A stretch of DNA of 64,000 bases from UBA1369 sp964571725. GTDB taxonomy: Bacteria > Patescibacteriota > Gracilibacteria > UBA1369. Made by a program: the position numbers and the translations under genes. This document shows, in pieces, positions 42,140 through 51,159 of this stretch (position 1 is the stretch's first letter; the number at the start of each line of letters is the position of its first letter). The notes beneath the pieces were generated by a model, which searched no databases, was not told the DNA's origin, and was given only the letters and a program-made list of their open reading frames with translations. Location: the NCBI GenBank assembly GCA_964571725.1, contig CAZNDB010000003.1, positions 1-64,000 of the forward strand, given 5' to 3'.

Positions 42140-42648
42140 ATTTACCAGCGGTTGGAACAAGGTAATCGGGATCATTGAAAACCAGTTTAAAGAAAAGTAG
42201 CGAACAACAACTCTTAAAGCGAGGCTCCTATCATCAAAATGAGCAGCCCTAAGACCGCTCCACACAGGCCAGCCGGCTCTAGAGCTGTTGCTCTCTACTT
42301 TTCGATGCGGTGACCGGCAAACACCCGAAAGATTAACCTACATATTAACTCAGGTTTCACAATCAGAGCCAATGTGTAAGGAAAAAATCAAAAATAAAAC
42401 CAAACAAAAAGTTGTCTCCTGTTCAGGGAGATGACCCAAATCAAACAAAAATACAAAAGGACGATGGTGATCCTCGTCGTTAAACAAAACACCAAAGAAC
42501 AGTAGAGAGATGGATAGAAACAATAACTGCCGTAGTTTCGTCCGAGCGTTCCCTGGACTTCACTTTTCCCTCTGCATTAGAAATTGTGCGGATAGAAGTG
42601 AGCCAAAGCGCTTAAAAGGCCCTGTCATTTATATCGACGGGGCCTTTT
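42140..42648 (+). ncRNA. Putative structured non-coding RNA, family not recognised
   Basis: A stretch of about 510 bp lies between strong promoter boxes and an intrinsic terminator and has no ORF. Several local hairpins are visible: GGCT...AGCC around 42231-42257, AGAGC-TGTT-GCTCT around 42281-42294 enclosed by GCCGG...CCGGC, AACCT...AGGTT, and TCTCC...GGAGA. A-rich linkers separate the later ones. I tested by eye for tmRNA, RNase P, SRP and 6S signatures and found none. It could be a long leader for the repeat protein gene at 42770, but the terminator argues for a stand-alone RNA. Confidence 0.45.
42614..42648 (+). terminator. Intrinsic terminator
   Basis: GGCCCTGTC (42618-42626) pairs with GACGGGGCC (42636-42644), with one wobble pair, followed by TTTT. 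A-rich sequence on the left makes it usable on both strands. It ends the putative RNA 120 bp before the repeat protein gene. Confidence 0.8.
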
Positions 42649-42769
42649 CCTGTGCACAAATTCGGGCAGCTTGAATCTGGCAATATACAAATCTCCACCT
42701 TTCCCCTGGTGGTTGCTACAGGCACTATTTTATTGTATAATAATAAGATTAATTTTTAACAAAACAAAA

Positions 42770-43707
42770 ATGAAAAAAGCAGACAAAAAACTTTACCTGT
42801 ATATCGGCCTGACCGTACTGATTGTGGCCGTAATCGGAGCAGCCTCCTATTTTGGATCGGGTGCCACGCTGCAGGGATCCCTGGGAAGAGTCGGGAAAGT
42901 TGGAGAAAAAACTACTACAGAGCAAGCCACCAGAGGACAAGCCAAAGTAAAAGTAAGTAATACAAATACAGCTACCGAGCAGACGACCAGTGATGCCACT
43001 TACACCATCTCTACCACTGAACAACCGACCAACGATGCCACTTACACCATCTCTGCCACTGAACAACCNNNNNNNNNNNNNNNNNNNNNNNNNNNNNNNN
43101 NNNNNNNNNNNNNNNNNNNNNNNNNNNNNNNNNNNNNNNNNNNNNNNNNNNNNNNNNNNNNNNNNNNNCCACTGAACAACCGACCAACGATGCCACTTAC
43201 ACCATCTCTGCCACTGAACAACCCGCCAATGATGCCACTTACACCATCTCCGCCACCGAACAACCTGCCAATGATGCGGTTTACACCATCTCTGCCACTG
43301 AACAACCCGCCAATGATGCGGTTTACACTATCGTCGCTACCGAGCAGACAACCGGCAGCGGGGCCACCTCCATTTCTGCGACAGCCGCACCCCTCGCCAA
43401 CGCCCAAATTGTCAGAAACAGCGCCGGGCCAAACGCCATTGCTTTATACCTTTCCAATCTGAATCTGGTGTCACCGGATCAATACTTTGCCACCTGCTGG
43501 GAAACTTACAATGAAAATGTTTTCCAACTAACACGTATCGATCAGCCTGCCGGAACAGGAACAATCCTCGGCATAACAGTCGGTTCATTAAAACCACTGA
43601 CCAGTTATACCTGCCAGGCCGGCGTTGCCACCCCCGCTTCCACTCCGGGTCAATATGCTATCAGCAGAAACAGCGGCAACGTTCAGATCACTACCAGCGC
43701 CCTTTAA
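42770..43707 (+). CDS. Surface protein with 14-aa tandem repeats, broken by an assembly gap
   Basis: The start is ATG 42770 and the end 43707. An N-terminal anchor (residues ~8-28) is followed by a Thr-rich region and tandem repeats of a 42-bp unit coding for DATYTISATEQPTN or variants with PAN and DAV. A C-terminal domain of about 125 residues with two cysteines follows. Exactly 100 Ns fill 43069-43168, and the frame before and after differs only because that length is arbitrary. The protein is probably extracellular and the repeat number may vary. Confidence 0.8.
43069..43168. other. Assembly gap (100 N)
   Basis: A run of exactly 100 Ns within the 42-bp repeat array, a placeholder of conventional length. 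The 13 bases before the gap (43056-43068) equal the 13 bases after it (43169-43181). Repeat phase requires a true distance of 29 + 42k bases, or a direct 13-base overlap. Confidence 0.98.
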
Positions 43708-43739
43708 TATAACCGGCCTCTGGGTCAACTCCACTTCAC

Positions 43740-43773
43740 AAAAACACACGCAATTCAAACGCGTGTGTTTTTT
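43740..43773. terminator. Bidirectional terminator between repeat protein gene and ssb
   Basis: ACACACGC (43744-43751) pairs with GCGTGTGT (43761-43768), with A-run on the left and TTTTT on the right. It lies between the convergent stops at 43707 and 43796. Confidence 0.85.
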
Positions 43774-43795
43774 AGTTTGAAACAAAATATCAATC

Positions 43796-44260
43796 CTAGA
43801 ACGGTAAATCATCAATAGTCACGTCAGCCTCGCTCATCACCGGCACGGCTGAATCGTCGCCGGAAGCTTCGGATTTCTTGCTCAGTCCCCCGCCGTAGCT
43901 GGGTTCTCCTCCACCGACCATTTCACCTTTGCGGTCCAACATAATCATATTGTCGGCCACAATCTCGGTGCGATATCTTTTTACGCCGTCTTCGCCTTCC
44001 CATTCGCGGGTCTGTAAGCGGCCTTCCACAAAAATCTTGCTGCCCTTGCGCAGATACTGGCCGATGATTTCCGCCAGCTTCCTCCAGGCTACTATATTGT
44101 GAAATTCCGGTTTGTCCTGCTTCTGACCGCTCTGATCGGTCCAGCTGAAATTGGTGGCGATGGAAAAAGAAGCCACCGTTTGTCCTCCGGGAATCTGACG
44201 AAGTTCGGGATCACGGGTGAGATTGCCAATCAACTGCACCCTGTTCAATGACATTGCCAT
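43796..44260 (-). CDS. ssb: Single-stranded DNA-binding protein
   Basis: A 154-aa protein with an N-terminal OB fold: SLNRVQLIGNLTRDPELR, then VASFSIATN, FHNIVAWRKLAEIIGQYL, KGSKIFVEGRLQTR and the following VADNMIML strand. A glycine/serine-rich linker and the acidic tip DDLPF, used to recruit repair and replication proteins, complete it. It is a standard bacterial SSB. Confidence 0.96.
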   Translation of the reverse strand: MAMSLNRVQLIGNLTRDPELRQIPGGQTVASFSIATNFSWTDQSGQKQDKPEFHNIVAWRKLAEIIGQYLRKGSKIFVEGRLQTREWEGEDGVKRYRTEIVADNMIMLDRKGEMVGGGEPSYGGGLSKKSEASGDDSAVPVMSEADVTIDDLPF

Positions 44261-44363
44261 AGTTAAACGCTTTAAAATGATAAAAATTCATCGCCACTAT
44301 AAACTATGTCAACAAAACTACAATTGCCGAACACTAGCAAACTATTTTATAAAGTCGGAGCAT

Positions 44364-44392
44364 TGACTTTCAGACATTTGTTACCTAAAATG
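44364..44392 (+). promoter_or_regulatory. Promoter candidate for the atp operon
   Basis: TTGACT (44364-44369) and TAAAAT (44387-44392) are separated by 17 bp. They lie about 80 bp upstream of atpB and are the best sigma70-type match in the ssb-atpB divergent region. Confidence 0.6.
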
Positions 44393-44472
44393 CGCGCGCG
44401 CCAAGTTAAGAAAAATCAACTTAGCACATCTTCACATTTACCGACTACAACAGTTAATCCGGATTAAGCAGC

Positions 44473-45213
44473 ATGACACTCGCTGATTTAAAAATCGAAC
44501 TGGCTCCAAAAACCATCTTCACGGTGGCTGATATACCCGTGACCAATTCCATGATCACCATGTGGCTGGTCATGGCAATTTTGATCATATTAGCCCTGGT
44601 AATACGTCTGAGAATGAAATATCTGCCGACCGGTTTCCAGAATTTTGTGGAATGGTCTCTGGGCGGACTTTACGATTTCATGGAAAACGTCGGAGGACAA
44701 TCGGCCAAAAAACATTTTGTACCTTTCATCACCTTCTTTCTGGTTATTCTTTTTTCCAACTGGCTGGGACTGCTGCTGGGACCAATCGCCGAGGAATCCG
44801 GTTTTTTGCGCGCCCCCACCAGCGATCTGAATTCGACTCTGGGACTGGCCATCTGTGCCTTTCTTTACTTCGAATATCAGGGATTCAAAGCCCACGGCAT
44901 CCTGGGCTATCTGGGACACTTCGTTAACATCAAGGCCATCTTTAAAAAGGGCGCCATGGGCTTAATTGATTTTTTCACCGGCATTCTGCACATCATTTCC
45001 GAAATTGTCCGCCCCACCGCCCTCTCTCTCCGTCTGTTCGGCAACATCTTCGGCGGAGAAATCGTGCTGATGATCGCTTTTGCCCTGGTTAATCCGTTAA
45101 TTCCGGTACCATTCATGATGCTGGAAGTAATAGTCGGCCTGATTCAGGCCTTTGTGTTCGCGACTCTGTTTTTGACCTTCACCTCGCTGAACACCGCTCA
45201 CGAAGAGCATTAA
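44473..45213 (+). CDS. atpB: ATP synthase subunit a
   Basis: A 246-aa membrane protein, the proton channel half of Fo. The essential arginine is in TALSLRLFGNIFGGEIV, followed by PFMMLEVIVGLIQAFVFATL. About six helices are visible. It opens the operon in the order a, c, b, delta, alpha, gamma, beta, epsilon; no atpI precedes it. Confidence 0.96.
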   Translation: MTLADLKIELAPKTIFTVADIPVTNSMITMWLVMAILIILALVIRLRMKYLPTGFQNFVEWSLGGLYDFMENVGGQSAKKHFVPFITFFLVILFSNWLGLLLGPIAEESGFLRAPTSDLNSTLGLAICAFLYFEYQGFKAHGILGYLGHFVNIKAIFKKGAMGLIDFFTGILHIISEIVRPTALSLRLFGNIFGGEIVLMIAFALVNPLIPVPFMMLEVIVGLIQAFVFATLFLTFTSLNTAHEEH

Positions 45214-45254
45214 TTTTATTTGTCATTGTATAAATATTACTTAACCCAAAGACA

Positions 45255-45470
45255 ATGAACTCATTTATCCTCAACTTGCTGCTCCCTCTCGCTATCGCCT
45301 TCCCGGCCATCGCCATCGGCATGATCGGCGCCAAAGGTGTTGAATCCGTAGCCCGTCAGCCCGACGCCGCTTCCAAGATCCAGCTGAACATGATTCTGGC
45401 CATCGTATTTGCCGAAGGTCTGGGCATTCTGGCTTTCGTTCTGGCTCTGATCATGACCACTAAATCCTAA
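45255..45470 (+). CDS. atpE: ATP synthase subunit c
   Basis: A 71-aa hairpin of two helices joined by the polar loop ARQPDA. The ion-binding glutamate is in FAEGLGILAF. No Ser/Thr follows the glutamate and no Gln is at the usual helix 1 sodium position, so the ring probably carries protons; this is inference from known c-ring ligands. Confidence 0.96.
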   Translation: MNSFILNLLLPLAIAFPAIAIGMIGAKGVESVARQPDAASKIQLNMILAIVFAEGLGILAFVLALIMTTKS

Positions 45471-45484
45471 GAAAATCCATCAAC

Positions 45485-46075
45485 ATGGAAATAATGTTTG
45501 TACCCACAGCTTTCGCTTCGGAAGCGGAGGGCCAAAAAGAACTTACCGCCACTACTGAAGTTGCGGAAAAGGCTGAAGGACATTCCGAAGGATTGAGTCT
45601 CACCCCCTCCACGGTGGCCTTTCAAGCCCTCAATTTTCTGGTACTTTTGATCGTGCTGAAATTCATCCTGTACAAACCACTGATGCAGGTATTGAAAGAT
45701 CGTGAAAAAAGAATCAAGGAAGGAGTGGAAAACGCCGAAAAAGCCGACCAAATGCTGGCCGAATCGGAAGTCTCCCACCAGAACATCCTCAAAACCGCCA
45801 AAGTGGAAAGCCACGGCATACTGGAATCCGCCAAGAAATCGGCCGAGGAAACCAAGCGAACCATTATTGAAAACGCCCAGGCCGAAGCCAATAAGATTGT
45901 GGAATCCGGCAAAAACATCGTGGAAATGGAAAAAGGCCGCGCCACCCAGGAACTGAAAAACGAAGCCGTCCGTCTGGTTATGTTAACCGCGGAAAAAGTA
46001 TTGAAAGAAAAACTGGACGCGGGCAAAGACGGAAAATTGATCCAGGAAAGCCTGAACAGCTATTCAAAACCTTAA
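45485..46075 (+). CDS. atpF: ATP synthase subunit b
   Basis: A 196-aa protein with a short acidic N-terminal stretch and one membrane helix at about residues 45-65 (FLVLLIVLKFILYKPL). A long charged coiled coil rich in Glu, Lys and Ala forms the peripheral stalk. It is 14 bp after atpE. The N-terminal extension before the helix is longer than in E. coli. Confidence 0.93.
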   Translation: MEIMFVPTAFASEAEGQKELTATTEVAEKAEGHSEGLSLTPSTVAFQALNFLVLLIVLKFILYKPLMQVLKDREKRIKEGVENAEKADQMLAESEVSHQNILKTAKVESHGILESAKKSAEETKRTIIENAQAEANKIVESGKNIVEMEKGRATQELKNEAVRLVMLTAEKVLKEKLDAGKDGKLIQESLNSYSKP

Positions 46076-46092
46076 GCCAACCCCTGAGTTAA

Positions 46093-46650
46093 ATGGAAAA
46101 GAATCTTCACCTCAAATTAGGCAAGGCTCTCTACGACAGAGCGCATTCGGATCAGAATACCAAAGAAGTTTTTGATAACCTTCAGCAGATCAACGACCTG
46201 CTCAAAAACCGGGAACTGGTGGATCTTTTCAATAACCTGGCTTTTGCCGGTGAAGAGAAAATCCGCCACTGTTTGAGGGAAATCTTCGAAAAACCGCTGG
46301 AAAACACCATCTTTGAACTGGCCGTACTGCTGGTGCAGAGTCACAATATTCAGCTTCTGCCCAAAATCTTTGCCGGTTTCCGCCGCTACCGTTTCGAAAT
46401 GCTTGGCATCAGGGAAGTGAAGGTACGAACCGCCAGACAGCTAAGCACGGAAGAAAAACAGGAAATTGCCGCCAAACTGGGCAAAAAGAAAGGCGAACTG
46501 CACCTGACCTTTCAGCACAACCCCGACCTGATCGGAGGCATACAGATTTATGATCAGGGACGGCTGACCGATTATTCCCTGCGCAATTATCTGACTCTTC
46601 TGAAAAATCATTTACATAACACCGAAATTATTAATACTGCACAAAACTGA
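46093..46650 (+). CDS. atpH: ATP synthase subunit delta
   Basis: A 185-aa protein in the delta/OSCP position. The C-terminal half shows the family pattern VRTARQLSTEEKQEIAAKLG and NPDLIGGIQIYDQGRLTDYS. It links the b stalk to the alpha subunits. Conservation of the N-terminal half is low, as usual for the family. Confidence 0.92.
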   Translation: MEKNLHLKLGKALYDRAHSDQNTKEVFDNLQQINDLLKNRELVDLFNNLAFAGEEKIRHCLREIFEKPLENTIFELAVLLVQSHNIQLLPKIFAGFRRYRFEMLGIREVKVRTARQLSTEEKQEIAAKLGKKKGELHLTFQHNPDLIGGIQIYDQGRLTDYSLRNYLTLLKNHLHNTEIINTAQN

Positions 46651-46688
46651 GACTTCAGAGGTTTTGTGTGTTTTTTAACCCCATAGTA

Positions 46689-48197
46689 ATGACACTCGAC
46701 AGCAAAAAAATCTCCGCCTTTCTGGAAGAACAACTGAGCACCGTTGAATTCACCCCCCAGTCGGTGGGTGTGGGACGCATCACCCTGGTAGGTGACGGCA
46801 TCGCACAAGTCAGCGGTCTGGCCGACGTTCAGATGGGTGAAATGGTTGATTTCGGCAACGACACCTATGGTATGGCCATCAATCTGGCCCACGACCAGGT
46901 CGGTTGCGTTCTTTTCAGCCAGGGTAATAACCTCAAGGAAGGCGACACCGTCAAAACCACCGGAAAAATCATGTCGGTTCCCGTCGGAAACGCTCTGATT
47001 GGCCGCGTGGTCAACCCGCTGGGCATGCCGATCGACAATCTGGGACCTATTAAAACCAGTCTGTTCAGACCAATCGAACAAAAAGCCGAAGGCGTAATTT
47101 TTAGAAAATCCGTAACCGTCCCCCTCCAGACCGGTATCAAGGCTATCGACGCCATGGTTCCGATTGGACGCGGACAGCGCGAACTGATCATCGGCGACCG
47201 CCAGATCGGTAAAACAGCCATCGCCATCGACACCATTATTAATCAGAAAGGACAGGGCGTTTATTGCTTCTACGTCGCCATCGGCCAGAAGCAGTCGACC
47301 ATCGCCAACGTGGTTAACAAACTACAGGAAGCCGGTGCCATGGAATACACCACGGTTATCGCCACTTCCGCCTCCGATGCCGCTTCCCTTTCCTACATCG
47401 CCCCTTACGCCGGCTGCGCCATGGCCGAGGAAATGATGTACACCGGCAAGGACGCTTTAATTATTTACGACGATTTATCCAAACATGCCTGGGCCTACCG
47501 CGAAGTAGCTCTGCTGTTAAGGCGCCCCCCGGGACGTGAAGCCTACCCCGGAGACATTTTCTATCTGCATTCCCGTTTGTTGGAACGCTCTTCCCGTCTG
47601 TCCGATGACCTGGGGGGCGGCTCAATCACTGCCCTGCCCATCATCGAAACTCAGGATTCCGACATTTCCGCTTATATCCCGACCAACGTAATTTCCATTA
47701 CCGACGGCCAGATCTTTCTGGAATCCGAAGCCTTTTATTCCGGTAAGCGTCCGGCTTTGAATCCCGGTTTATCCGTATCCCGCGTGGGAGGCAAAGCCCA
47801 GGTTCCGGTCATGAAGAAAGTTGCCGGTAATCTGCGTCTGTCTTTGGCCCAGTTCCGTGAACTGGAAAGCTTCGCCCAGATCGGTTCCGACCTGGACGCG
47901 CAGACCAAAGCCACCCTGGACCGCGGTCAGAAAATCGTGGAAATGCTCAAGCAGCCACAGTACCGCCCGCTGCACGTCAGCAAGCAGATCGCCATCATCT
48001 ATGCCGTCAACAACGGCTTTCTGGATGACGTACCAAACGACCAGATCCGTGATTTTGAAAATCAGCTTTATGACTTTATGGATGCCAAACACCAGTCACT
48101 GATTGAAGTTTTGCTCACCTCCCAGAAATTTACTCCCGAACTGGAAAAACAACTGAAGGAAATGATCGCCGATTTCAAAGAAGGTTGGGCAGCCTAG
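46689..48197 (+). CDS. atpA: ATP synthase subunit alpha
   Basis: From the ATG at 46689 (MTLDSKKISAF) the protein is 502 aa; an ATG seven codons earlier is less likely. The Walker A motif GDRQIGKTAIAID is near residue 170, and ALIIYDDLSKHAWAYREVAL and RRPPGREAYPGDIFYLHSRL follow. The alpha subunits hold non-catalytic nucleotides in F1. Confidence 0.97.
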   Translation: MTLDSKKISAFLEEQLSTVEFTPQSVGVGRITLVGDGIAQVSGLADVQMGEMVDFGNDTYGMAINLAHDQVGCVLFSQGNNLKEGDTVKTTGKIMSVPVGNALIGRVVNPLGMPIDNLGPIKTSLFRPIEQKAEGVIFRKSVTVPLQTGIKAIDAMVPIGRGQRELIIGDRQIGKTAIAIDTIINQKGQGVYCFYVAIGQKQSTIANVVNKLQEAGAMEYTTVIATSASDAASLSYIAPYAGCAMAEEMMYTGKDALIIYDDLSKHAWAYREVALLLRRPPGREAYPGDIFYLHSRLLERSSRLSDDLGGGSITALPIIETQDSDISAYIPTNVISITDGQIFLESEAFYSGKRPALNPGLSVSRVGGKAQVPVMKKVAGNLRLSLAQFRELESFAQIGSDLDAQTKATLDRGQKIVEMLKQPQYRPLHVSKQIAIIYAVNNGFLDDVPNDQIRDFENQLYDFMDAKHQSLIEVLLTSQKFTPELEKQLKEMIADFKEGWAA

Positions 48198-48247
48198 TCA
48201 CCTTTTCTCCCCGATAATTCCCGAATAAATATTTTGTTCACCCGTAA

Positions 48248-49144
48248 ATGGCTACACTACGCGAAATAAAGATTAGAATCAAATCCATCAAATCGACCCA
48301 GAAGATTACCAAGGCGATGGAGATGATGGCTGCGTCCAAAATGAAAAAAGCCCAACAAACGGCTTTATCGGGTCGTCCCTATATGCAGAAGCTGGAAGAA
48401 GTGATCAATAATTTAGTTCACTTGAGCGATCCAAAGCTCCATCATCCGCTTCTGGACAGGCAAAACCTGACTCCGGCCGAACTGGACAAAGACGGTAAAC
48501 CGGTCATTCACAGCGGCTATATTTTACTGACCTCCAATCGCGGCCTTTGCGGTAGTTTCAACAGCGGAGTATTGAAAAAAATGATTGAAACCCTGCAAAA
48601 CGACCCCGATGAAAGGGAAACCATTATCACTCTCGGCCGCAAAGGCCGCCAAACCATGGAAAGAATCGGCAGCAACGTTATTGCCGACTTTGAAAACCTC
48701 TCCGACAAGCCAACTTTCCTGGACACCGTCGGTATCAGCCGCACCATTATCGATGAATATCTGAAAGGCAAGCTGGACAAGGTTTACTTTGTTTATAACC
48801 ACTTTTACTCCACTCTCTCCCAAAAACCGGTGGTCAAACAGCTTCTGCCCATTTCCGCCGACCTGGAAAAATTACCCAAGAATTTCCATACCGACTACAT
48901 CTTTGAAGCCGACAAGCCCGAACTGCTGGACAAACTGCTGCGCCGCTACCTGGAAATGTCGGTATTTCAGACCGTACTGGAATCGGTTGCTTCCGAACAC
49001 AGCGCCCGCATGATGGCCATGCGCACAGCTTCCGACAATGCCAAAGAAATCATCTCCCGCCTAACATTGCATTATAACAAAGCCCGTCAGTCCAGAATCA
49101 CCACCCAGTTACTGGAAGTGGTCAGCGGATCCGTTGCTCAATAA
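48248..49144 (+). CDS. atpG: ATP synthase subunit gamma
   Basis: A 298-aa protein starting LREIKIRIKSIKSTQKITKA, the long N-terminal rotor helix with the KITKAMEMMAASKM motif. SNRGLCGSFNSGV follows, and the C-terminal helix contains SEHSARMMAMRTASDNA. It forms the central rotor shaft. Confidence 0.97.
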   Translation: MATLREIKIRIKSIKSTQKITKAMEMMAASKMKKAQQTALSGRPYMQKLEEVINNLVHLSDPKLHHPLLDRQNLTPAELDKDGKPVIHSGYILLTSNRGLCGSFNSGVLKKMIETLQNDPDERETIITLGRKGRQTMERIGSNVIADFENLSDKPTFLDTVGISRTIIDEYLKGKLDKVYFVYNHFYSTLSQKPVVKQLLPISADLEKLPKNFHTDYIFEADKPELLDKLLRRYLEMSVFQTVLESVASEHSARMMAMRTASDNAKEIISRLTLHYNKARQSRITTQLLEVVSGSVAQ

Positions 49145-49172
49145 TAATTATTAATCAAGTAATCTCAAGAAT

Positions 49173-50594
49173 ATGGCAAAAGGTAAAATATCACAGGTAA
49201 TCGGGCCGGTCGTAGACCTGGAGTTCGCACCGGGCGAATTACCGAAAATTCTGGAAACAGTGGAAATCATGCTCCATGAACAGACTCTGGTCGTGGAAAT
49301 TCAGCAACAGCTGGGCGACAATCAGGTACGCGGCATCGCCATGGATTCCACCGACGGTCTGGTCCGCGGACAGGAAGGAGTCTCCACCGGCAAAGCCATC
49401 TCCACTCCGGTCGGACAGAAAGTCCTGGGCCGCATGCTGAACGTTCTCGGTAAACCAATTGACGGTCTGCCGGCCGTGGGCTCGGAAGAATGGGAAATAC
49501 ACCGCCCAATCCCCGCTTTTGCCGACCAATCCCCCACCACTGAAATTTTTGAAACCGGTCTGAAAGTAATCGACCTGATTTGTCCCTTTGCCAAAGGCGG
49601 CAAGGTCGGTCTGTTCGGAGGAGCCGGCGTGGGAAAAACCGTTTTGATTCAGGAATTAATCCACAATATCGCCACCGAACACGGAGGTTTCTCGGTATTT
49701 GCCGGCGTCGGAGAAAGAACCCGTGAAGGTAATGACCTCTATACTGAAATGAAAGAATCCGGAGTATTAGCCAAAACCGCCATGGTCTTCGGACAGATGA
49801 ACGAACCGCCTGGAGCGCGTCTGCGCGTGGCTTTGACCGGCCTCACCATGGCCGAATATTTCCGCGACGTGGAAAAACGCGACGTATTGCTGTTCGTGGA
49901 TAACATCTTCCGTTTCTCACAGGCTGGTTCCGAAGTTTCCGCTCTGCTCGGCCGTATGCCTTCCGCCGTAGGTTATCAGCCCAACCTGGCCACTGAAATG
50001 GGTGCCCTGCAGGAAAGAATCACTTCCACCAAGGACGGCTCCATCACTTCCGTACAGGCCGTATTCGTACCCGCTGATGACCTGACTGACCCCGCTCCGG
50101 CCACTACCTTTTCCCACTTGGATTCCACCGTGGTATTGTCCCGCGCCCTGACTGAAATGGGTATTTACCCGGCTGTTGATCCTCTGGCTTCCACTTCCCG
50201 CCAGCTTGATCCCAATGTGGTCGGCGAGGAACATTACAAGACCACCCGCGAAGTACAACGCATTCTGCAGAGATATAAGGATTTACAGGACATCATCGCC
50301 ATTCTGGGTATCGATGAATTGGCCGAAGAAGACAAGCTGACCGTAGCCCGTGCCCGCAAAATTCAGAGATTTTTGTCCCAACCTTTCTCCGTAGCCGAAC
50401 AGTTTACCAATATTGCCGGACAATACGTAAAAATCGAGGATACCGTACGAGGATTCAAGGAAATCATCGAAGGCAAGCATGACAATCTGAATGAACAGGA
50501 TTTCTACATGGTTGGTACCATCGAACAAGCCGTAGAAAAGCATGAAAAGGAAAAGGCCGCTCAGTCCGGAGATTCCCGACGTGCAGCTAAATAG
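49173..50594 (+). CDS. atpD: ATP synthase subunit beta
   Basis: A 473-aa catalytic subunit. Walker A GGAGVGKTVLIQEL starts at about residue 149, followed by GVGERTREGNDLYTEM, VLLFVDNIFRFSQAGSEVSA and the ALLGRMPSAVGYQP motif. It hydrolyses or makes ATP at the alpha-beta interfaces. It is 29 bp downstream of atpG. Confidence 0.98.
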   Translation: MAKGKISQVIGPVVDLEFAPGELPKILETVEIMLHEQTLVVEIQQQLGDNQVRGIAMDSTDGLVRGQEGVSTGKAISTPVGQKVLGRMLNVLGKPIDGLPAVGSEEWEIHRPIPAFADQSPTTEIFETGLKVIDLICPFAKGGKVGLFGGAGVGKTVLIQELIHNIATEHGGFSVFAGVGERTREGNDLYTEMKESGVLAKTAMVFGQMNEPPGARLRVALTGLTMAEYFRDVEKRDVLLFVDNIFRFSQAGSEVSALLGRMPSAVGYQPNLATEMGALQERITSTKDGSITSVQAVFVPADDLTDPAPATTFSHLDSTVVLSRALTEMGIYPAVDPLASTSRQLDPNVVGEEHYKTTREVQRILQRYKDLQDIIAILGIDELAEEDKLTVARARKIQRFLSQPFSVAEQFTNIAGQYVKIEDTVRGFKEIIEGKHDNLNEQDFYMVGTIEQAVEKHEKEKAAQSGDSRRAAK

Positions 50595-50672
50595 TTGCGC
50601 TGCTGCCAAAAAATAATCACCACGCACCCACACTCGCGCCAACCTACTTTTACCCGTCACCCCTACCCAGCC

Positions 50673-51089
50673 ATGTTTCACCTGCACATAGCAACACCGG
50701 AAAAAATGCTCTTCGATGGAATGATCGAAAGCCTGACCGTACCTGCCGTTACCGGTGAAATGGGCGTTTTGACCGGACACCATCCGGTAATAGGCCAGTT
50801 GGGGCTGGGAGCGATCAAAATGAAACTGGAAGACGGTTCCGAAAACACTATTTTTATTGCCAGCGGCTATCTGGAAGTAAACAACAACCAGGCCACCATT
50901 CTGGCCGATCAGGCCGAAAACATCGAGGAAATTGCCCTGGAACAGGTGAAAGCGGCACGAGCCCGGGCCGAAGAACTGCTGAAAACCGCCAAGAGCACCG
51001 AGGAAATCGAAAAACTGTATCAGGAGTTGAAGATGCAGGCTCTGCGCGAACAGCTGGCCGGAATTGCCAAGTATAAGAAGGAAAAATAA
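50673..51089 (+). CDS. atpC: ATP synthase subunit epsilon
   Basis: From the ATG at 50673 the protein is 138 aa. The N-terminal beta sandwich has VTGEMGVLTGHHPVIGQL and IASGYLEVNNNQATILADQA, followed by a two-helix C-terminal domain rich in Ala, Glu and Lys that can inhibit the enzyme. It closes the atp operon. Confidence 0.95.
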   Translation: MFHLHIATPEKMLFDGMIESLTVPAVTGEMGVLTGHHPVIGQLGLGAIKMKLEDGSENTIFIASGYLEVNNNQATILADQAENIEEIALEQVKAARARAEELLKTAKSTEEIEKLYQELKMQALREQLAGIAKYKKEK

Positions 51090-51102
51090 TTCGCGCTCTA
51101 AT

Positions 51103-51131
51103 TTGACAAGAATAGAATTCGTTGTTATGGA
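51103..51131 (+). promoter_or_regulatory. Promoter candidate for the lipoprotein gene
   Basis: A perfect TTGACA (51103-51108) is followed after 17 bp by TATGGA (51126-51131), a weak -10 box, about 30 bp before the ATG at 51160. The AT-rich surroundings fit a stand-alone transcription unit after the atp operon. Confidence 0.45.
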
Positions 51132-51159
51132 TTAATATAACAACATTTGATTCTTTTTC

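Noticed and set aside
42140..42648. tmRNA, RNase P RNA, SRP RNA or 6S RNA
   Set aside because: No tRNA-like domain, GGTTCGA T-arm, GAGGAAAGTCC core or SRP loop sequence was seen on either strand; left as unknown.
42671..43462. Continuous frame through the N gap with a Pro/Asn/Leu-rich tail
   Set aside because: It results from the arbitrary 100-N length shifting the frame; the repeat phase supports the frame ending at 43707.
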